DNA from: Desulfuromonadales bacterium
GTDB taxonomy: Bacteria > Desulfobacterota > Desulfuromonadia > Desulfuromonadales > Syntrophotaleaceae
Direction of reading: 5' to 3'
Assembly: GCA_013619105.1 (NCBI GenBank)
Contig: JABXKU010000036.1
Coordinates: forward strand, 1 to 41,165
DNA: 41,165 bases
Shown here: one piece after another, positions 1 to 7,526 of the stretch
How the letters are laid out: each line of letters starts with the position of its first letter
Numbering within the stretch: position 1 is the first letter of the stretch
The notes under the pieces: generated by a model
Databases searched by the model: none
The model's input: the letters and a program-made list of their open reading frames with translations, nothing else
What the model was told of the DNA's origin: nothing
Translations under genes and position numbers: made by a program

Positions 1-15
1 GTGTATAAGAGACAG
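1..15. other. Nextera/Tn5 mosaic-end adapter remnant
   Basis: The first 15 bases, GTGTATAAGAGACAG, are identical to the last 15 bases of the 19-bp Tn5 mosaic end used in tagmentation libraries. They are library sequence, not genome. They lie in frame at the end of the minus-strand gene below and supply its last five apparent codons. Confidence 0.95.
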
Positions 16-1698
16 AAGTAAGTTCTCTACGATTGTCTGTATGATATAGAAATCATAACTGTCTACTAAAGAGGTCTCAACTTCATCCGTTTGGGCATCT
101 TGTTTTGAAGTGAAATCTCCAATACCAATCGAAATCATTGAGGATTCGTTAGATACCTCAATATCAAATCCATTTCTTTTGGAATTGATTAAGAGTTTAT
201 TACTCACTAAATCAACACATTTCTCAAACAAAGAGGTATTAATCAATAATTTCGCATTTTCATGACAGATGATACCAATATCTTCAACACCTTTGAAACG
301 TTTATATTTATAGGCGACACTTTCCAAATAAGACTTCAAATCAACTTCTACTATTTCTTCGCCCTCTTTGGTTTTATACAGTTTGAGTGTATCTACAAAT
401 CCAATGATTTGATTCAAACTTTCTTCGTATAACCCTGTGGTTTTATCCAATTCTTCAAAGTGACGCAATAACGTACTTTTGCTCAGTTGATTTTCTTGGA
501 ACTTCTTATTCGTTTTATAAGAAATATTCTTCAGATGACTCGTGGCTGTGGTCATAACCCCTAAAGGTGTATTCATATGATTGGCAATATTTATGAACAT
601 ACTGTCTAAAACATTTCTTTTTTCTGCAACCAATAGCCTATCTTGTGTATTGTTTAAGGATTCCATTGTTGCTTCTAACTCTTGATTTTTTGCGTATAAC
701 TCTTGTTGCATTTCATGAGATTTTGCTAAAGTTGATTTTAAAAAGCTGTTTGTATTTCGCAGTTTATCACCCATGACTTCTAGTTCATAATTCCGATGTT
801 TATAATCATCATCTTCAAGTGGATCAACATCTCTATCATGTTGTTTTATGATACTGGTATAGAAATCCATATTGATTTGAATTTCCAAATCTTTGATGAT
901 TTCATGGTAATAAAGAGCATCTTCAAACTTCGAGAAATGTTTGCTTAGCATATACATAACTCGACAATAATGATGATACACCTTTTCATTTTGTGTCAGT
1001 ACCTCAGAGTATTTAACTTTTTTAATTGTTCTTTTCGCTAAGTCATAACTTCTATTTAAGAAGTAGACTTCTGATAACTGAATAATCATTTGTATCAGTT
1101 GGAATTCATTTTTTACTTCTGAGTATGAAACCATACCCATTTTTAGATACTCTATTGCTTTGTCGTATTGATATAAATAATGATACTCATAACCTACATT
1201 GCTGATATATTGTTCACCACGTGCATAGTTTAGTTTTTTTGCCAGTTCATAATTATTTAAATAAACCTCAATTGCCTCTTCATGTTTATTGAGTTTTGAA
1301 TAGATAATGCCTTTTACATTCATTAAATCTACATAATGAGTTTCATGTACAAGAATTAAAGGTTCAACCTCTTCAATTATCTTGAGCCCTATTTCAGGCG
1401 CACCAAATAATGCATGCGTTAACGCATAGTAACGCATGTATATCACTCGAGTCGTTTTTAAATCTTTTAGTTGGGTTAGTTTTACAATCCGATTCAATGT
1501 ATTTAACAACATCGCACTGTCACTAATACCACCTATAAAATTAACGGCACCATCAAAAATGTTTGGAATTTCAATAGATAAATCATTTGTTTCATAAAAA
1601 TTAAGTGCTTCCTCCAATCTTGTCAGAACATCATCAAAATGTCCATCTAAGATGCTGCGATGCACAGAATCTATTTTTTCTAGAAATTGTTTTTCCAT
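1..1698 (-). CDS. TPR-containing histidine-kinase-like sensor protein, 3' end missing
   Basis: The frame is open from an ATG at 1698 (strong SD GGAGTGGAG just upstream) to the window edge, about 561 native codons plus five adapter codons. Residues ~1-300 are helical and TPR-like, with regularly placed Tyr/Leu/Ala. A coiled coil follows at ~310-365, then a HisKA-like segment at 367-395 whose core reads NIANHMNTPLGVM. In kinases of this type the box is HExNTPLG. Here the canonical His position is Asn373, and a His lies one residue later (His374). The C-terminal part resembles an ATPase domain only loosely: a possible N-box (DLVSNKLL) and an IIQTIVENLL-like end are visible, but no clear G boxes. 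It has no membrane segment, so it is probably cytoplasmic. Family assignment is moderately sure; kinase activity is doubtful. It lies 65 bp downstream of the MATE gene on the same strand and may be its last operon member. Confidence 0.7.
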   Translation of the reverse strand, partial: MEKQFLEKIDSVHRSILDGHFDDVLTRLEEALNFYETNDLSIEIPNIFDGAVNFIGGISDSAMLLNTLNRIVKLTQLKDLKTTRVIYMRYYALTHALFGAPEIGLKIIEEVEPLILVHETHYVDLMNVKGIIYSKLNKHEEAIEVYLNNYELAKKLNYARGEQYISNVGYEYHYLYQYDKAIEYLKMGMVSYSEVKNEFQLIQMIIQLSEVYFLNRSYDLAKRTIKKVKYSEVLTQNEKVYHHYCRVMYMLSKHFSKFEDALYYHEIIKDLEIQINMDFYTSIIKQHDRDVDPLEDDDYKHRNYELEVMGDKLRNTNSFLKSTLAKSHEMQQELYAKNQELEATMESLNNTQDRLLVAEKRNVLDSMFINIANHMNTPLGVMTTATSHLKNISYKTNKKFQENQLSKSTLLRHFEELDKTTGLYEESLNQIIGFVDTLKLYKTKEGEEIVEVDLKSYLESVAYKYKRFKGVEDIGIICHENAKLLINTSLFEKCVDLVSNKLLINSKRNGFDIEVSNESSMISIGIGDFTSKQDAQTDEVETSLVDSYDFYIIQTIVENLLLSLIH

Positions 1699-1763
1699 AC
1701 ACTCCACTCCTAATAGCTATATACCCCATGACTAATAAAATCATCACTATGTTATAAATATTA

Positions 1764-3092
1764 TTAATCTATGGCTGTTTTGTAAAGTTCACCTTTTTTG
1801 TAATAACGTGTAATCACAACCCATTCAGCATATATAGACATTAGTATCGCTATCCAAACACCATTAATACCAAATCCAAATACTGAAGTAAATAGAACCG
1901 CAAGAGTTAACTTACAGACAACATTTGCAAATAAAGCCGCAACCATTGGCGGGTACGTGTCTCCAGCTCCTGCAAAAGCACCTCTATAGATAAAAACATG
2001 TCCTAATACAATGAATCCTAAAAAAACTATTCTTACATAACTTACACCTATAGCAGTAACCTCAGGTGTTGTATTAAATGGTCTAAATAACAATTCTGTA
2101 AAAATCAAATACGGTAATGAGAATAAAATCAAGTTAACGACAGTATACCTTATCCCTTCACTTACAATCTCTTTCGCTTCTTCAATATGCCCTTCACCAA
2201 TTTTTTGTCCAACCAAAATCGAAATAGCACCTGATAAACCAGTTAGAATAACGAAAAAATAATTGATGACATTCAGTCCGATACCAAAAGCAGCTGATCC
2301 AGATTTACCACCCACACTATAAACGATTCTCATCATAATCAAACCTGTAATAGGCCTTGCGATAGACTGAACACAAGCCCATACACCTATGCTTAAGATA
2401 TCTTTCATCTCTTTTAACCGTATGGAAATTAAATCAAAGAATTCATGACGATCATTAAAGAGTTGTTTGTATAATAATCCCATCATCATTAGGCATGCAA
2501 ATCCTTGCGATAACACCGTTGCAGATGCTGCACCTCTAATGCCGAAATCCAAAACAATTATGAACAGATAGTCCAAAATGATATTGATGATATTGGCCGT
2601 TCCAAATATATAGAGAGGACCTTTTGTGTTACCCGTTGATTGAATGATACTTCGGAGTGTTGTATTTAAAAAGACAACAAACGTAAAAGCAAATATTATA
2701 TCCACATATCTTTTTATCAGTACCGCTAAAGAAGGATCAGGATCATAAACACTAATAATCTGCTTTGAAAATGCGACTGCAATTAAACTGACGGATACGC
2801 CTATGATACCAGCTAAAATCAGGGCAGTAATCCCATAGGATTGAACTGCCCTTTCATTTTTTTCGCCAATTTTTCTTGCAACCAACGCTACAACACCTGC
2901 AGATACCAACATTGAAAATATAAAAAATACGCCTGCGATAGAGGTACCCATTGAGGATGCTGCAGTATACTCAGTACCCAATTGAGATATAAACAATACA
3001 TCCATTGTTCCCATCAATATTTGAAGTATACTACCAATCATCAAAGGTAAACCCAATGATAGAATGGCTTTAAAATGGTTTGTTTTCTTCAT
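1764..3092 (-). CDS. MATE family multidrug/toxin efflux transporter
   Basis: At 442 aa it has the usual length of MATE exporters and about 12 hydrophobic helices in two homologous halves. The N-terminus (LSLGLPLMIGSILQ, then MDVLFISQLG) is the typical MatE opening, and the repeat recurs after residue ~225 (DILSIGVWACVQSIARP). MATE proteins export cationic or organic compounds by Na+ or H+ antiport in the cytoplasmic membrane. Only 1 bp separates its start from the stop of the upstream oxidoreductase gene, so it is probably in the same operon as the RdhA-like pair. This raises the inference that it exports a substrate or product of that pathway. The substrate cannot be read from sequence. Confidence 0.92.
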   Translation of the reverse strand: MKKTNHFKAILSLGLPLMIGSILQILMGTMDVLFISQLGTEYTAASSMGTSIAGVFFIFSMLVSAGVVALVARKIGEKNERAVQSYGITALILAGIIGVSVSLIAVAFSKQIISVYDPDPSLAVLIKRYVDIIFAFTFVVFLNTTLRSIIQSTGNTKGPLYIFGTANIINIILDYLFIIVLDFGIRGAASATVLSQGFACLMMMGLLYKQLFNDRHEFFDLISIRLKEMKDILSIGVWACVQSIARPITGLIMMRIVYSVGGKSGSAAFGIGLNVINYFFVILTGLSGAISILVGQKIGEGHIEEAKEIVSEGIRYTVVNLILFSLPYLIFTELLFRPFNTTPEVTAIGVSYVRIVFLGFIVLGHVFIYRGAFAGAGDTYPPMVAALFANVVCKLTLAVLFTSVFGFGINGVWIAILMSIYAEWVVITRYYKKGELYKTAID

Positions 3093-3093
3093 A

Positions 3094-4971
3094 TTACCGT
3101 CCTAACAACAATGATGCTTTTGAATTTCTGTCGCATCTCATACAACGGTCTGCTTCGTAAATTGCATCTTCAATGGAATAATTCAGATTCACTTGATCAA
3201 ACGTATGAATTCTATCCTTTTTCTCAAGTGTTTTTATTTCTCTTAAATCATAATCAAATGTTCTTATGTTTAAAACTTTCTCAGGAATCTCGATCTCGTC
3301 CCCAAAATAAAGACCATTTCCACCCAAAGAGCTGTCTATGAGCGTTGCTACAGTTTTTCCTTGGGCTATGGCATCAATCACAATTGTAGGTCTAATCATA
3401 TCACCACAGGCAAATACTTGTTGACCAAGTGACATACCGTTTATATTTTGATACGCATCAGTTACATAATCAAGATCAGTACTTTGACCAATGGCAAATA
3501 CAATCATGTCTATTTCACAAAGCATTTCATCAGAAGATTCAAATATTGGCTTAAACATCTTAGCGTCATCTAATACTTCAATACATTTATTAAGATGAAT
3601 GTTCTGTCCCTGCACTTCAGTAATACCAAAACCACATTTAAAGGTAACACCCTCTTCTATAGCCTGAGTTTTTTCTTCGTAACTCGCTGGCATCTCTTCA
3701 AATGATTCCAAACTCATAACAGTGACTTGACTGTCTAGTCTTATTGCCGTTCTAGCGCAGTCCATAGCGACATCACCACCACCAACAACTAGTATATTGG
3801 ATCCATAGTCTTTCAACTGGTTCAGATGAATGCCTTTTAAAAAGTCAATACCTGATAAAACGTGGCCATGTTCTACTTTCATTTTACGTCCAACTTGTGT
3901 ACCTGTTGCAAGTAAAACAGCATCATGATTCTTTTTAATCATATCAAAGGTAATGTCTTTTCCAACCTCTATGTTTGTTTTGATCGTAACGCCCAAACTC
4001 TCAATTGTTTTTACTTCTTCTTGAATATCATGTTGTGGTAACCTATATTTTGGAACACCATAAGACAACATACCGCCAGCTTCAGAATGTTTTTCATATA
4101 TCGTAACATCATAACCCGTACGTCTTAAATAATATGCAGCAGTTAAGCCACTTGGTCCTCCGCCAATAATACCAATGTGTTTATCATTGTTTTCCAAACA
4201 TGTCTCTTTATACTTCCAATGTTCTAAGGCTTCACTGGTAATAAAACGCTGTAATGCTCTAACGCCTACAGTACCTGTTATTTCACCTCTTCTACACCTC
4301 AGTTCACACGGTCTAGCACATATTGAGCCACAAACGCCACTGAGAGGATTCTCTTGTCTCATCAAAGCATAAGCGTCTTCATACTTGCCATCTTTCATCA
4401 ATGCAACAAATCCAGGTATATGGATATGAGCAGGACAAGCATTAATACACTGCGCATCAATCAAGCCTCTACAGATACCTAGTTTGCAATGCCCTTGTAA
4501 ATGCTTAAGGATATCTTCTTCATAAAATTCAATTATTTTTGTCAGATTTCGAAGCAGTAATTTTTCACCTAGCGAATCTGGGATATCTTTAATAAGTATC
4601 TTTAAATAGTTATAGTCTGTAGTACTCGTTTTATTTTCTGTCATGCCATTAACAAGGTCATAAATCTTTCTAGTAAAGTCATTTACGATATTTAGTTCAC
4701 GAAGTACAAATCGACACATGAACCTCATATAATCCACTGGACAGAAGTCATTTATATAAGCAATTGAAGGTTCATAAAATTCAGATTGTAACGTCTCTAT
4801 GCTGGTATTGATATCATAATCTTTTAAAAGAAGACCCAAAGCGCCACCGACTTGAATCATATGTGGTGATTTTTGACCACCCAATCTCTTGTACAGTGTT
4901 TTTAGCGTCTCATTTAAAGAAACTTCAACGTCGCCTTGTATACTTAAATGGCCTATTATATTAATTTTCAT
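3094..4971 (-). CDS. GltD-like FAD/NAD(P) oxidoreductase with a decayed NuoF-like N-terminal domain
   Basis: The protein has 625 aa. Residues ~160-230 hold a Fer4_20-type di-cluster domain (C162, C167, C175, C179; C214, C218, C222, C226). An FAD-binding Rossmann site (GIIGGGPSG, ~267-275) and an NAD(P) site (VVGGGDVAMD, ~395-404) follow, as in glutamate synthase beta subunits and NfnB-like electron-transfer flavoproteins. Residues 1-155 resemble the SLBB plus 4Fe-4S end of NuoF/HymB: IQVGGALG matches the SLBB glycine loop and CPVDYMRFMCRF matches the helix before the cluster. The SCGKCxPCR and LCGLGQ cluster ligands of NuoF are all replaced. It starts inside the end of the RdhA-like gene (11-bp overlap), which implies translational coupling. 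The likely role is to pass electrons from NAD(P)H to the RdhA-like protein. The partner assignment is inference from gene context. Confidence 0.85.
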   Translation of the reverse strand: MKINIIGHLSIQGDVEVSLNETLKTLYKRLGGQKSPHMIQVGGALGLLLKDYDINTSIETLQSEFYEPSIAYINDFCPVDYMRFMCRFVLRELNIVNDFTRKIYDLVNGMTENKTSTTDYNYLKILIKDIPDSLGEKLLLRNLTKIIEFYEEDILKHLQGHCKLGICRGLIDAQCINACPAHIHIPGFVALMKDGKYEDAYALMRQENPLSGVCGSICARPCELRCRRGEITGTVGVRALQRFITSEALEHWKYKETCLENNDKHIGIIGGGPSGLTAAYYLRRTGYDVTIYEKHSEAGGMLSYGVPKYRLPQHDIQEEVKTIESLGVTIKTNIEVGKDITFDMIKKNHDAVLLATGTQVGRKMKVEHGHVLSGIDFLKGIHLNQLKDYGSNILVVGGGDVAMDCARTAIRLDSQVTVMSLESFEEMPASYEEKTQAIEEGVTFKCGFGITEVQGQNIHLNKCIEVLDDAKMFKPIFESSDEMLCEIDMIVFAIGQSTDLDYVTDAYQNINGMSLGQQVFACGDMIRPTIVIDAIAQGKTVATLIDSSLGGNGLYFGDEIEIPEKVLNIRTFDYDLREIKTLEKKDRIHTFDQVNLNYSIEDAIYEADRCMRCDRNSKASLLLGR

Positions 4972-6139
4972 CAGAACCTCCTTGTTTATAATCTGTTTGA
5001 TATGTATTACTTTGTAGATTATATTGATAATAAGAAGGTAAAGAATTTAAAGCATTTTCATAACCTAACATACTGATAGGGCAAACTCTTATACATTTAA
5101 CACATTCATGTTGTGTCGCCATCATGTCAAAACATTTTATGTGATCCGTGGTCCTTTTAATCGCACCTCTATACCGTGTTTCTTCTTTAGGAATCGCTAG
5201 AGACGGACAAGACTTTTGACACATTCTACATCTTGAACAGAACTCTTCGATATTATAATCAACTGGGAGATCTAATTCTAAATCTGCATCGATAATAATA
5301 GAAGTATATTTTATTCTGGTGCCAGCTTCTGGTGTATGGACGATACCATAAGTTGAAAAATTACCCAATCCAGCATTCACTGCATGAACAGAGTATTTGA
5401 TAAACCCTTCCCAACTCCTCGCACGACAGTCATATCCTTTTGCACGAATAAAATCAGCAACATCATGTACATAAGCGGCACAATGAGCATAACCATAATA
5501 CGCTGCTGTATCATGTTCTGGTTTCGGATATCTATAAAGTACGTCATGCGGCATTTCATAACCTAGAAGAATCACTGTATCAAAAATAATGTCATCATCT
5601 ATTTCTACTGATACAAATCTTCTGTCTATTTTGGTCACGCCAACTGATACAAATCCTAATGATTTTGCATGTCTCTTAATCGCCTCTTTTAACTCTGATT
5701 CATCCAAAGTTTTTTCTGCATTAATTTTCGGAAGATCAATACCTTTGGCTTCGTTTAAGATCCTTTCATAGGATTCATGTAAATTGGTCTTATACCACTT
5801 CGCATCATCAACATACTCATCCATTAGAGTACCAAAAAAATTTGGTCTATTTTTATTGTTAAATGCAGGCGGATCTGGTGGATAAGGATGGTTTTTAATG
5901 GATAAATCAAATTCATCTACATCAATAATATTGATGTAAGGATTTTGATCTGTAATCTGTTTACCATGGTTGTTCTTATATTTAAACATACCGTTGGTAT
6001 AACTCCACCTCATCACTCTTGATGAATCAGTCATTTCTTTCATTCGGCTCTTTTCTTCTTGCCAGTTCTTCACGACTGATTCATAAGTCTCTTTCTTTTT
6101 CGTATCATATTGATGATACACTTTTACATCTTGACTCAT
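4961..6139 (-). CDS. Cytoplasmic reductive-dehalogenase-like (RdhA-family) corrinoid Fe-S protein
   Basis: The protein has 392 aa. The C-terminal part carries two 4Fe-4S motifs in the RdhA arrangement: C301-x2-C304-x2-C307-x3-C311-P and C336-x9-C346-x2-C349-x3-C353-P. Upstream is the cobalamin-fold segment with AVNAGLG and a TPEAGTRI stretch that matches the family's AGLG...TPEFGP signature. RdhA enzymes use base-off corrinoid and two clusters to remove halide from organohalides; epoxyqueuosine reductase QueG is a distant relative. There is no twin-arginine signal and no adjacent membrane anchor (RdhB), unlike respiratory dehalogenases, so it should stay in the cytoplasm like catabolic NpRdhA-type enzymes. 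It is shorter than most RdhA proteins. The ATG at 6139 has SD AAGGAG 7 nt upstream. Substrate unknown; it could reduce something other than an organohalide. Confidence 0.8.
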   Translation of the reverse strand: MSQDVKVYHQYDTKKKETYESVVKNWQEEKSRMKEMTDSSRVMRWSYTNGMFKYKNNHGKQITDQNPYINIIDVDEFDLSIKNHPYPPDPPAFNNKNRPNFFGTLMDEYVDDAKWYKTNLHESYERILNEAKGIDLPKINAEKTLDESELKEAIKRHAKSLGFVSVGVTKIDRRFVSVEIDDDIIFDTVILLGYEMPHDVLYRYPKPEHDTAAYYGYAHCAAYVHDVADFIRAKGYDCRARSWEGFIKYSVHAVNAGLGNFSTYGIVHTPEAGTRIKYTSIIIDADLELDLPVDYNIEEFCSRCRMCQKSCPSLAIPKEETRYRGAIKRTTDHIKCFDMMATQHECVKCIRVCPISMLGYENALNSLPSYYQYNLQSNTYQTDYKQGGSDEN

Positions 6140-6169
6140 ATAAATCTCCTTTAAAATGATAATTCTATT

Positions 6170-6197
6170 GCTATACCTTATGGCGCAAGACTGTCAA
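6170..6197 (-). promoter_or_regulatory. Predicted sigma-70 promoter of the RdhA-like operon
   Basis: On the minus strand TTGACA (6192-6197) is followed after 16 bp by TATAGC (6170-6175), about 30 bp before the start codon of the RdhA-like gene. The -35 is perfect and the -10 is imperfect. Confidence 0.45.
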
Positions 6198-6219
6198 TTC
6201 CATGGTGATATTATCATAA

Positions 6220-6232
6220 TAAAAACGGTTCG
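6220..6232. other. Composition breakpoint, probable chimeric junction
   Basis: Within about a dozen bases the sequence changes from AT-rich DNA with low-GC codon use to GC-rich DNA with Desulfuromonadales-type genes. The break falls in the gap between the RdhA-like promoter and the ispG stop codon. No insertion sequence, tRNA, integrase or direct repeat is visible at the point. A joined contig of two organisms is the simplest reading. Confidence 0.7.
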
Positions 6233-6246
6233 CTGCCCATCCAGGT

Positions 6247-7326
6247 CTACGAACTGGAGGACTGATCCATCTCGTCTTCAACCAAACTCCAGGCCTCTGC
6301 CACCAAGGCATCGGCCAGTTCATCCTGTGCCACCTTGCGCACCACCTCGCCACGGCGAAAGAGCAGGCCCTGTCCTTTGCCGCCAGCGATACCCACATCG
6401 GCTTCGCGAGCTTCACCCGGCCCGTTCACCACACAACCCATCACCGCCACCACAATTTTTTTCGGTAGATCGCGCAACCGCCGCTCCACTTCCTCGGCAA
6501 TAGGTATCAGGTCGATCTGACAACGGCCACAGGTGGGGCAACTGATAAAGACCGGTCCTCGCTCCCGTAAATCCAAAGAGCGCAAAATCTCCCAACCGAC
6601 CCGCACCTCTTCTACCGGATCCCCGGTCAGGGAGACCCGTAGCGTATCGCCAATCCCGTCGTAGAGCAGGGCGCCGAGACCAACGGCACTCTTGATGGTG
6701 CCGCCCCAGGTCGTGCCCGCTTCGGTGATACCAATATGTAAGGGATAATCGACCTGATCCCTCAACAGACGATAAGCATCCACAGTGCGCCGAACATCCG
6801 AAGCTTTGAGACTGACCTTGATTTCCTCAAAGCCAAGTTCCTCAAGAATACGAATGTGCCCCAGGGCACTTTCAACCATAGCCGGGGCGCTGGCATGCCC
6901 ATACTTAGCCAGCAATTCCTTTTCCAGGGAACCGCCGTTGACGCCGATACGAATCGGCACCCGACGCTCGGTGCAAGCTCGGACCACCTCTTCGACCTTC
7001 CAGCGCTCGCCGATGTTTCCCGGATTAAGCCGCAGGGCATCGACACCGTGCTCAAGAGACAGCAGGGCCAGTCGGTAATCGAAATGGATATCGGCCACCA
7101 GTGGAATACGGCAGCCCTTGCGGATCTCCGCCAGGGCGCTAGCCGCCTCTCCATCCGGCACGGCGCAACGCACGATATCGCAACCGGCAGCGGTCAGCCT
7201 CTCGATCTGAGCCAAGGTCGCCACAACATCGCGGGTATCGGTACTACACATGGACTGAACAGCGATAGGCGCACCCCCTCCGATGGGGACGTTACCTACA
7301 AGAATCTGACGGGTCTGCGGGGGCAT
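6247..7326 (-). CDS. ispG: 4-hydroxy-3-methylbut-2-en-1-yl diphosphate synthase (IspG/GcpE)
   Basis: IspG converts methylerythritol cyclodiphosphate to HMBPP in the non-mevalonate isoprenoid pathway, using a 4Fe-4S cluster. Visible hallmarks are the N-terminal TIM barrel (GGGAPIAVQSMCSTDT; VADIHFDYRLAL; LRLNPGNIG) and the cluster ligands C263-x2-C266 and C298 with E305 in MGCVVNGPGE. The frame could begin at a TTG at 7344, but the ATG at 7326 has AAGGA 7 nt upstream and gives 359 aa, the usual length, so I chose it. The C-terminus ends in DQSSSS and appears complete. It is the first gene after the composition breakpoint. Its divergent neighbour is rlmD. Confidence 0.96.
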   Translation of the reverse strand: MPPQTRQILVGNVPIGGGAPIAVQSMCSTDTRDVVATLAQIERLTAAGCDIVRCAVPDGEAASALAEIRKGCRIPLVADIHFDYRLALLSLEHGVDALRLNPGNIGERWKVEEVVRACTERRVPIRIGVNGGSLEKELLAKYGHASAPAMVESALGHIRILEELGFEEIKVSLKASDVRRTVDAYRLLRDQVDYPLHIGITEAGTTWGGTIKSAVGLGALLYDGIGDTLRVSLTGDPVEEVRVGWEILRSLDLRERGPVFISCPTCGRCQIDLIPIAEEVERRLRDLPKKIVVAVMGCVVNGPGEAREADVGIAGGKGQGLLFRRGEVVRKVAQDELADALVAEAWSLVEDEMDQSSSS

Positions 7327-7391
7327 GGATATATCCTTCTTCAATTACCGATGGCAGCTAAACAGTCGTTTTAAGTACTTAGGGCTAGTAA

Positions 7392-7420
7392 AGTGTACGA
7401 CTGCCGATTGCTCAAGTCAA
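7392..7420 (-). promoter_or_regulatory. Predicted sigma-70 promoter of ispG
   Basis: Minus strand: TTGACT (7415-7420), 17-bp spacer, TACACT (7392-7397), about 65 bp before the ispG ATG. Its position also argues for the downstream ATG start. Confidence 0.55.
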
Positions 7421-7452
7421 GACAGGTCAGAGAAGTCCCCTTGGCGGCGGCG

Positions 7453-7481
7453 TTGACAGCAAAGCGGCGACAGAGTAAGCT
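7453..7481 (+). promoter_or_regulatory. Possible promoter of rlmD
   Basis: TTGACA (7453-7458), 17-bp spacer, TAAGCT (7476-7481), 45 bp before the rlmD start. The -35 is perfect; the -10 is weak. Confidence 0.4.
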
Positions 7482-7526
7482 GCGCGAAGACAGCATAAAA
7501 GACAATACTTCAAGCGGAATTCAACT

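Noticed and set aside
4961-6139. Mycoplasma-type code (TGA read as Trp) in the AT-rich part
   Set aside because: Trp positions checked use TGG and the frames end normally, so the standard code applies.
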